A stretch of 64,000 nt of DNA from Mesorhizobium sp. J428 (GTDB lineage: Bacteria; Pseudomonadota; Alphaproteobacteria; Rhizobiales; Rhizobiaceae), in assembly GCF_024699925.1 (NCBI RefSeq), contig NZ_JAJOMX010000004.1, positions 1 to 64,000 of the forward strand, in the 5' to 3' direction. Within the stretch, counting starts at the first letter, position 1. Each line of letters starts with the position of its first letter. Below are positions 55,617 through 64,000 of this stretch, piece by piece. The notes under the pieces are model-generated. The model saw nothing but the letters and a program-made list of their open reading frames with translations, ran no database searches and was not told the DNA's origin. Both the position numbers and the translations under genes were made by a program.

Positions 55617-56398
55617 ATGGTTTACGATCGCTATGAAACGCTGCGGATCGAACTGGACGCGCGCGGCGTCGCCACCGTGATCCTCAATCGCCCCGACAAG
55701 CACAATGCGCTCAACGCGGCGCTGATCTCGGAACTCGCCGATGCGGCGGCGGCGCTTGCCGAGGACGGGGCGGTGCGCATCGTGGTGCTGACCGGGGAGG
55801 GCAGGAGCTTCTGCGCGGGGGGCGACTTCAACTGGTTCGCCTCGAACGTGCAAAAGAGCCGCGCGGAACGGGTGGAACAGAGCGCCACGCTCGCTCGGCT
55901 CTTGCGCCGGCTCGACACACTGCCAAAGCCGCTGATCGGGCGAATCAACGGGGCGGCCTATGGCGGGGGCGTCGGCCTGATATCGGTGTGCGACTACGCC
56001 ATCGGCGCCGAGGGCGCGACGTTCGGCCTGACCGAGGTGCGGCTCGGCCTCCTGCCCGCCAACATCTCACCCTATGTGGTGGCGCGCATCGGCGAGGCGG
56101 CGTCGCGCGAGACGATGCTGTCCGGTGCCCTGTTCGACACGGCGCGGGCCGAACGGATCGGACTGCTGACCGAGGTGGTCGCGCCCGATGCGCTGGACGA
56201 GGCGGTGGAGCGCGTCGTCCAGGCCCATCTGCAGGCCGCGCCCGGGGCAGTGGCCGACACCAAGCGGCTGATCGCCTATGTCGCGAGCCACGGGCTCGAA
56301 GACAGCATGATCTATACCGCCGACCGCCTGGCCGACGCCTGGGAGACCGAGGAAGGCATCGAGGGGATCAACAGCTTCCTGAACAAGGACACGCCGTC

Positions 56399-56414
<16 letters not shown>
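55617..56414 (+). CDS. Methylglutaconyl-CoA hydratase-like crotonase (LiuC/AtuE type)
   Basis: 265 residues. RSFCAGGDFNWF, YGGGVGLISVCDY (Gly at the first Glu position) and GLTEVRLGLLPANISPYVVARIG (second Glu kept) form the LiuC/AtuE signature: these enzymes hydrate 3-methylglutaconyl-CoA or isohexenylglutaconyl-CoA, the product of the neighbouring carboxylase. The stop overlaps the carboxylase start by 16 bases. Confidence 0.88.
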
Positions 56415-58409
<1,995 letters not shown>

Positions 58410-58413
<4 letters not shown>

Positions 58414-59576
58414 CCCGACACGAGACTATCGACGCGGCCACCGGCCCGTTCGGCGAGGATATCCAAATGATCCGAGCTCAGCTGCGGCGCTTCATCGAAA
58501 CCGAGGTGAAGCCCAAGGGCGAAGCCTGGGAAGAGAAGGGCATGGTTTCGCGCGAGGTGCTACGCCAGATGGGCGCGCTCGGCGTTCTCGGCATGCGCTA
58601 TGACGAACAGTATGGCGGCGCCGGGCTCGATGTCATGTCGAGCGTGATGCTGGCCGAGGAGGTCGGCCGGTCCACCTTCGGCGGGTTCTCGGCCACGGTG
58701 CTGGTGCATACCGATATGGCCTCGCCGCACCTGGAAAACGCCGGCACACCCGAGCAGAAGGCGCGCTGGTTGCCCGGCATCACCGCGGGCGAGACGATCA
58801 CCGCCGTCGCCGTGACCGAACCGGGCGCGGGCTCGGACGTTGCGGGGATGCGCACCCGCGCCGTGCAGCATGGGTCGGATTGGGTGTTGAACGGCACCAA
58901 GATGTTCATCACCAACGGTGTGCATGGCGATCTCTACTTTGTTGGCGCCAAGACCGACCCCGACGCCAAGGGCTCGCGCGGGATCACCATGTTCGCCATC
59001 GAAAAGGGCACACCGGGCTTTTCGGTCGGCCGGGCGCTGAACAAGACCGGCTGGCTGTGTTCGGACACGGCCGAGCTGATTTTCGAGGATGTCCGCGTGC
59101 CGGCCGAGAACGTCCTCGGCGAGGTGAACCGCGGCTTTTATGCGGTGATGAAGAACTTCCAGAACGAGCGGATCGTGCTGGGCGCGATGGTCTGCGCCGA
59201 GGCGCAGACCGCGCTGGACATGACCGTGGACTATGTCAAGCAGCGCAAGGCTTTCGGCGGCGTTTTGTGGAACAAGCAGGTCGTCCGCCAGCGTCTTGCG
59301 GACTGCCAGACACGGATCGAGGCGGGCCGGCAGCTCGTCTATCACGCCGCGCGGCTCGACGCGGCTGGCGTTGAATGCGTGCGCGAGGTGTCAATGGTGA
59401 AGGCTTATTGCGGCGAGCTGGCCAACAGCGTGCTCTATGACTGCGTGCAGTTCCATGGCGGCATGGGCTACATGCGCGAAAACCCGGTCGAGCGAATGTC
59501 GCGCGACGTTCGTGTGCAGGCGATCGGCGGGGGCGCGACCGAGGTGATGCTTGAAGAAGTCGCCAAGCGCATGTGA
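58410..59576 (+). CDS. Acyl-CoA dehydrogenase
   Basis: 388 residues beginning at GTG 58410 within the GTGA overlap (MTRHETIDAATGPFGED). VAVTEPGAGSDVAGM, KMFITNGVHGD and QFHGGMGYMRENPVERMSRDVR are present; the last block resembles acyl-CoA dehydrogenases with a Glu/Gly-rich flavin loop of the isovaleryl group. Probably makes the enoyl-CoA that the upstream carboxylase uses. Confidence 0.9.
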
Positions 59577-59650
59577 ACAGCCAATTGAGCCCCAACCTCT
59601 GAAGAAAACTCTTCAAGATCTCAGCCCAAGTCATGAAAGGAGTCAGAAAG

Positions 59651-60256
59651 ATGTATAGCAACAAGATGTTTGTGGGACGGAATATTGGCGCAACATTGCT
59701 CGGCGAGGCGCTCATCCTGATCGCCGGTACGATACTTCTGACGGCGTCTGCGAAGGCGCAAGTTCCGTTCTATCCAGTTCCGATGACGTTGCAGACCCTG
59801 GTGGTCGTTGCGCTTGGCCTGTTCCTCGGGCCTGTCCGTGGTTCAGGCATCGTCATTGCCTATATCCTGCAGGGGCTGGCAGGCTATCCGGTCTTCGCCG
59901 GCACGCCACCGGCGTCTTCTGGCCTGGCATATGTTGCCGGGCCGACGGGCGGCTACCTTGCGGGTTTTGCGATATCGGCCTTTGCGGCTGGATGGCTGGC
60001 AAGAAAAGGATATTCCAAGACAATCCCGGGGGCGGTCACAGTTGCAGTCGTCGCAGGTGCGCTGATCTACGTTCCCGGGCTCGCATGGCTGGGTGTCTTC
60101 ACCGGCTATGGAGAGCGCCTCCTCACGGCCGGCTTCTATCCGTTTCTGTTGGGTGACTTGGTTAAATCGGTTATCGCCGGTCTGCTCTTCATTGGCGCAT
60201 CCGCGGTCGTTCCGGGACTTGGACACATGTCGGGAGAAAAGCCCGAGAAGAAATAA
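59651..60256 (+). CDS. bioY: Biotin transporter BioY
   Basis: 201 residues, six predicted membrane segments. AKAQVPFYPVPMTLQTLVVVALG and GPTGGYLAGFAISAFAAGWLA are BioY hallmarks (substrate-binding S component of the biotin ECF transporter). AAAGGAG 8 bases before ATG 59651 fixes the start; ATG 59633 lies before it. bioM/bioN are not here, but BioY can work alone or with distant partners. Downstream of a biotin-dependent carboxylase operon, it supplies the cofactor. A C-terminal Lys-rich tail is present. Confidence 0.92.
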   Translation: MYSNKMFVGRNIGATLLGEALILIAGTILLTASAKAQVPFYPVPMTLQTLVVVALGLFLGPVRGSGIVIAYILQGLAGYPVFAGTPPASSGLAYVAGPTGGYLAGFAISAFAAGWLARKGYSKTIPGAVTVAVVAGALIYVPGLAWLGVFTGYGERLLTAGFYPFLLGDLVKSVIAGLLFIGASAVVPGLGHMSGEKPEKK

Positions 60257-60471
60257 TGGAGTGTCCCTTCTCGACCGCGAACGATGCGGAGACCAAAGAT
60301 GGTGTCCGCGTTTCGAGGGCGATGGCTTTCGCCTTGTGGCGTCCTGGCCGAAATGCCGCCGCACGGCTTCATTCAGCCGGCGAGGCGACCTATCGAGCGA
60401 ACGGGCGATCCGTGACTCGCCCGCTTCGCCCCATCACTTTCTTGCGGCCTTCGCGTAGATTCCCTCCTTCA

Positions 60472-60491
60472 AATCTAACATATGTTAGATT
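60472..60491. promoter_or_regulatory. Perfect 20-bp palindromic TetR operator
   Basis: AATCTAACATATGTTAGATT is a perfect palindrome, the best copy of the motif found at seven other sites in the window, 35 bases before the CoA-transferase ATG. Confidence 0.75.
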
Positions 60492-60525
60492 ATGCTTGCT
60501 TTCGTGAGTACCAGGGAGGGCTGAC

Positions 60526-61743
60526 ATGGCGATGCCGCTCGGCGATATTCGGATCATTGAACTTGGCCATGTGATCGCAGGGCCGCTGGCGGCAGCACTC
60601 CTTTCGGATTTCGGTGCCGAGGTGATCAAGATCGAAGCCCCCGGCCGAGGCGACATGATGCGCGAATTGGGCCCGAAAGCGCAGGACGGGGTCGGCGTCT
60701 GGTGGAAGACGCTTGCCCGCAACAAGCGAATCCTCGCGCTCGACTGGAAGAGCGATCCCGGGCGCAAGGTCCTGGAAAAGCTGGTCGAAATGCCCGATGT
60801 TCTGGTGGAAAATTTCCGTCCCGGCGTGCTCGAGCGGGCGGGGATCGGGCCTGAGGTTCTGCATCAATGGAACCCCGACCTGGTGATCTTGCGGGTGTCG
60901 GGCTACGGACAGGATGGGCCGATGCGTAAGACGCCGGCCTTTGGGCGCGCCGCCGAGGCGATGAGCGGCCTGGCGCACCTCACGGGCTACGCCGATGGCT
61001 CGCCAATGCATCCCGGTTTCCCGGCCGCCGACAGCACGACGGGGCTGATGGGAGCCCTGGGCATCATGATCGCCCTTTTCGCCCGCGAGAGGGGCAGGGT
61101 TCGCGGTCAGATCGTCGATCTGGCGGTATTCGAAGCCCTGTTGCGGCTAATCGATTATCATATTCCCGCTCTGACCGGAGCAGGTGTCTCGCCGATGCGC
61201 AACGGGCTGCGTCAGCCGATGGATTTTGCGCCGGGCGGCACATTCCGCACCAAGGACGGTGTCTGGGTGACCGTCTCGGCCGGGGGCGCGGAGACGGCCA
61301 GACGGCTGTTGCGCGCGGTGGGCGGGGACAGTTTTGCCGAGGATCCGCGCTTTGCCACGATGGAGGGAATCTCGGCGCATATGAGCGAGATCTTTGACCG
61401 GCTCAACGAATTCGTCACCGCGAGGGAGTTTGCCGAGGTCGAGGCGGAATTCGCGCTCCACGACGCGGTGGCCGCGCCAGTGCTGAGCGCCGAGAACATC
61501 GTGGCCCACCCGCAGATCGCCCATCGCGGCGATATCGTATCGGTCGAAGGCGATGCGACGAAGGTGGTCGGCCCAGTGCCGCGTCTGAGTGATACGCCGG
61601 GCAGCGTTCGCTGGTTGGGGCGGCGGCCGGGCGCGGACACTGCTGAAATCATGCAGGAGCTCGGCTGCGACCTGGCGACGATCGAAAGGTTGGTGGAGGC
61701 AGGCCTGATCGCAGTTAGCCCTGCCGGGGAGGAAACGGCATGA
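60526..61743 (+). CDS. CaiB/BaiF-family CoA-transferase
   Basis: 405 residues. VIAGPLAAALLSDFGAEVIKIE near the N-terminus, SGYGQDGPMRKTPAFG, and HPGFPAADSTTGLMGALG with the likely catalytic Asp (ADSTTG). Class III transferases move CoA between acids, which would activate the substrate without ATP. Unlike the 3687-4790 protein it lacks the racemase-type His-Asp. GGGAGGG precedes the ATG. Coupled to the following dehydrogenase by ATGA. Confidence 0.88.
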   Translation: MAMPLGDIRIIELGHVIAGPLAAALLSDFGAEVIKIEAPGRGDMMRELGPKAQDGVGVWWKTLARNKRILALDWKSDPGRKVLEKLVEMPDVLVENFRPGVLERAGIGPEVLHQWNPDLVILRVSGYGQDGPMRKTPAFGRAAEAMSGLAHLTGYADGSPMHPGFPAADSTTGLMGALGIMIALFARERGRVRGQIVDLAVFEALLRLIDYHIPALTGAGVSPMRNGLRQPMDFAPGGTFRTKDGVWVTVSAGGAETARRLLRAVGGDSFAEDPRFATMEGISAHMSEIFDRLNEFVTAREFAEVEAEFALHDAVAAPVLSAENIVAHPQIAHRGDIVSVEGDATKVVGPVPRLSDTPGSVRWLGRRPGADTAEIMQELGCDLATIERLVEAGLIAVSPAGEETA

Positions 61744-62906
61744 GTTTCAGGCTGACCGAACACCAGCAGGACATCCGCGATACGATCCTGAGGATCTGTG
61801 CGGCCTTCGACGACGAATACTGGCTGGAGCGCGACCGCAACGGCGGCTTTCCCCACGACCTGCACAGGGCGATGGCGGACGGCGGCTGGCTGGGAATTGC
61901 CATGCCGGAGGAGTTTGGAGGCGCCGGCCTCGGGATCACCGAAGCCACGATCATGATGCAGGCCATTGCCGAGTCTGGCGGCGGTGCCAGCGCGGCCTCG
62001 GCCGTTCACATGAACATCTTCGGACTGAACCCGGTCGTGGTCTTCGGCAGCGCGGAGCAAAAGGCACGGATGCTGCCACCTCTGATTAAAGGGCGCGAGA
62101 AGGCCTGTTTCGGCGTCACCGAGCCGACGACCGGCCTCGACACGACCAGGCTCAAAACGCGCGCGGTTCGACAGGGGGACCGCTATGTCGTGCATGGCCA
62201 GAAAGTTTGGATTTCCACCGCCCAGGTGGCCGACAAGATCTTGCTTCTGGCGCGCACGACGCCGCTCGAAGAGGTGGCAAAACCGACCGAGGGCCTGTCG
62301 CTCTTCTATACCGATCTGGACCGGACCTTCGTCGATGTGCGCGAGATCGAGAAGATGGGCCGCAAGGCGGTCGACTCGAACGAACTGTTCATCGATGGGC
62401 TGCCGATCCCGGCGGAGGACCTGATCGGCGAGGAAGGACAGGGTTTCAGACAGATCCTGCACGGGCTCAATCCCGAGCGTATCCTCGTGGCCGGGGAGTG
62501 CGTGGGCATTGCCCGGATCGCTCTAAAACGCGCTGCCGCCTATGCCAAGGAGCGCCAGGTTTTCGGACGCCCGATCGGACAGAACCAGGGGGTGCAGCAC
62601 CCGCTCGCCAAGGCCTGGGCGAAGGTCGAGGCTGCGAACCTGATGGTAATGCATGCGGCGGCGCTCTACGACGCGGGAGAGCCGTGCGGGGTCGAGGCGA
62701 ATGCCGCCAAGTTGCTGGCGGCCGAAGCCGCTGTCGAGGCGACACAAACGGCACAGATGACATTTGGCGGCTTCGGCTACGCCAAGGAATATCACATCGA
62801 GAGACTGGTTCGCGAAGCGCTTCTCTTTCACATCGTGCCGGTCACGCCGCAGATGCTGATGTCGTTCATCGCCGAGAAGGCGCTGGGTCTGCCCAAATCG
62901 TACTGA
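61740..62906 (+). CDS. Acyl-CoA dehydrogenase
   Basis: 388 residues from the ATGA overlap (MSFRLTEHQQDIRDTIL). FGVTEPTTGLDTTRLKTRA replaces the usual TEPGAGSD, and KVWISTAQVADKIL and QMTFGGFGYAKEYHIERLVREA are present. The changed middle-domain loop suggests a substrate outside straight-chain fatty acids, as in CaiA/citronellyl-type dehydrogenases. Forms a two-gene unit with the CoA-transferase under the perfect operator. Confidence 0.88.
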   Translation: MSFRLTEHQQDIRDTILRICAAFDDEYWLERDRNGGFPHDLHRAMADGGWLGIAMPEEFGGAGLGITEATIMMQAIAESGGGASAASAVHMNIFGLNPVVVFGSAEQKARMLPPLIKGREKACFGVTEPTTGLDTTRLKTRAVRQGDRYVVHGQKVWISTAQVADKILLLARTTPLEEVAKPTEGLSLFYTDLDRTFVDVREIEKMGRKAVDSNELFIDGLPIPAEDLIGEEGQGFRQILHGLNPERILVAGECVGIARIALKRAAAYAKERQVFGRPIGQNQGVQHPLAKAWAKVEAANLMVMHAAALYDAGEPCGVEANAAKLLAAEAAVEATQTAQMTFGGFGYAKEYHIERLVREALLFHIVPVTPQMLMSFIAEKALGLPKSY

Positions 62907-62951
62907 AACCGGAGCGAAACCGTTCCAGTGAAAAGGGGGGTTGCGCATTTT

Positions 62952-62967
62952 TCTAACGTGCGTTAGA
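62952..62967. promoter_or_regulatory. Candidate TetR operator upstream of the last SDR
   Basis: TCTAACGTGCGTTAGA, with symmetric TCTAACG/CGTTAGA arms, 50 bases before the SDR ATG. Confidence 0.7.
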
Positions 62968-63016
62968 TTTAGTCAGATCAAGGACAACAGTCCGATCCGC
63001 TTTGGGAGGAACGTCA

Positions 63017-63871
63017 ATGCCGGAAGCCGGTTACGGGTTTTCCCGTGAACGACTGCGCGATCATCCAACGGTCTATGTTGATGGGCTGTTCTCGGGAAAA
63101 ACCATTGTCGTGACCGGCGCGGGAGGCGGGCTGGGCCTGGCGATCGCCACCCTGTTCGCCCGTCTCGGGGCTGATCTGGCCATCAACGGGCGGAACGAGG
63201 AAAAGCTCGAAGAAGCCGCAAAGTTCCTGCGTGGCTTTGGCGGGCAGGTGCTGGCTCGTCCCATGACCATCCGGAATCCCGAACAGGTACAGAATTTCGT
63301 GGATGGCGTGGGCGATCATTTCGGCGGGTTCGACATTCTGGTAAACAATGCGGGTGGACAGTTTCCGCAGCCCGCCCTTGAATATGCGCCGAAGGGCTGG
63401 AACGCCGTCATCGACACCAACCTCAATGGCACCTGGTGGATGATGCAGGCCGCGGCCCGAAACTGGGTCAAGGCCAAGCGTCCTGGTGCCATCGTGAGCA
63501 TTGTCGCGGATATCTGGCGCGGGATGCCTGGTATCGCGCATAGCTGTGCTGCGCGCGCCGGGGTCATCTACCTGTCCAAATCGGTGGCCGTCGAATGGGC
63601 GCCGCACAATATCCGCGTCAATTGCGTGGCGCCGGGATGCTGCGAAAGCACCGGGTTTGCGCGATATCCCGAGGAGGGGGCGGCGACGTTTGAGGAGTCG
63701 AACCCGATGCGCCACGCCGGAGACGAATGGGATGTCGCCGAGGCGGTAGTCTATTTGGCTGCGCCTTCCGGCAAGTTCATTACCGGCGAAGTGTTGACCG
63801 TGGACGGCGGGCAGCAGCTGTGGGGCGATCCCTGGCCGACGGGCCGGCCCGACTATTTCCGTATCGCGTGA
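63017..63871 (+). CDS. SDR-family protein lacking Tyr-Lys active site
   Basis: 284 residues from MPEAGYGFSRERLRDHPTVY, with GGGAGGAACGTCA upstream. TGAGGGLG and VNNAGGQFPQ are intact, but the active-site region reads IAHSCAARAGVIYL, so Tyr and Lys are replaced by His/Ser and Arg as in the SDR at 21075. The block EWAPHNIRVNCVAPG is like 2,4-dienoyl-CoA reductase-type SDRs. A reductase of unsaturated acyl-CoA is likely. It has its own operator and leads to a liv-type gene. Confidence 0.82.
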   Translation: MPEAGYGFSRERLRDHPTVYVDGLFSGKTIVVTGAGGGLGLAIATLFARLGADLAINGRNEEKLEEAAKFLRGFGGQVLARPMTIRNPEQVQNFVDGVGDHFGGFDILVNNAGGQFPQPALEYAPKGWNAVIDTNLNGTWWMMQAAARNWVKAKRPGAIVSIVADIWRGMPGIAHSCAARAGVIYLSKSVAVEWAPHNIRVNCVAPGCCESTGFARYPEEGAATFEESNPMRHAGDEWDVAEAVVYLAAPSGKFITGEVLTVDGGQQLWGDPWPTGRPDYFRIA

Positions 63872-63898
63872 TACCAGAACAAGAGCTTCGACGGCGAT

Positions 63899-64000
63899 AT
63901 GAATGAAATGACAAACAATTACACCCGAGAGCAACAACACGCCAAAGCTCCTCCCGTATTGGAGTGTCGCGGAATCGAGCGTCGATTCGGCGGTATTGTT
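63899..64000 (+). CDS. ABC transporter ATP-binding protein, LivG-like (start only)
   Basis: The first 34 codons, from ATG 63899, end in VLECRGIERRFGGIV, the typical beginning of LivG-type ATPases just before the Walker A region. The gene runs off the window. It suggests a further importer follows the SDR. Confidence 0.6.
   Translation, partial: MNEMTNNYTREQQHAKAPPVLECRGIERRFGGIV

Overview
The window is a high-GC accessory region packed with acyl-CoA catabolism genes. Gene types, IS types and codon use suggest an alphaproteobacterium, most likely Rhodobacterales; this is inference, since no rRNA or housekeeping marker is present. No tRNA, rRNA or CRISPR array was seen.

Layout. 1-8131: decayed branched-chain-type ABC importer genes (livM and livK pseudogenes, intact livF), then an SDR, an AMACR-like CoA-transferase-family protein, a crotonase, a thiolase and an acyl-CoA dehydrogenase. 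8484-13072: remnant of an acyl-CoA synthetase gene split by an rve-type IS, which is itself split by an IS21 element; both insertions have exact target duplications. 13090-17076: minus-strand operon (acyl-CoA synthetase with frameshifts, NmrA-like, AraC-type regulator, thioesterase). 17174-19357: BadH-like SDR and a divergent tandem TetR regulator. 19378-23157: minus-strand operon (chimeric acyl-CoA dehydrogenase, SDR, crotonase, two thioesterases). 23335-24740: a truncated atuA start and a scrap heap of IS pieces. 24754-36794: a 12-kb minus-strand operon, atuA-livF-livG-CoA ligase-livH-livM-livK-biotin carboxylase-BCCP-carboxyltransferase. 36973-45908: divergent plus-strand operon with two acyl-CoA dehydrogenases, a crotonase, a second near-identical atuA and a second carboxylase set. 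46650-50058: small redox cluster with an HxlR regulator. 50253-63871: PaaY-like protein, thiolase-SDR pair, TetR, a third carboxylase operon ending in bioY, a CoA-transferase/dehydrogenase pair and an SDR. The window ends inside another livG-type gene.

How it may work. AtuA, biotin-dependent acyl-CoA carboxylases, an AtuE/LiuC-type hydratase and many acyl-CoA dehydrogenases match the logic of acyclic terpene (Atu) or leucine/isovalerate (Liu) catabolism: activation, dehydrogenation, gamma-carboxylation, hydration and thiolysis of methyl-branched acids. A dedicated importer and CoA ligase sit in the same operon as atuA. Eight copies of a TCTAAC-N4-GTTAGA-like palindrome lie upstream of most of these operons, next to two TetR genes, so the island looks like one regulon.

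The most unusual features are structural: a 1.23-kb inverted repeat around a 13-kb operon, a 1.78-kb inverted duplication of atuA, and a mosaic dehydrogenase gene made from two paralogues. Many genes carry single frameshifts, often in homopolymers, so some apparent pseudogenes may be sequencing errors.
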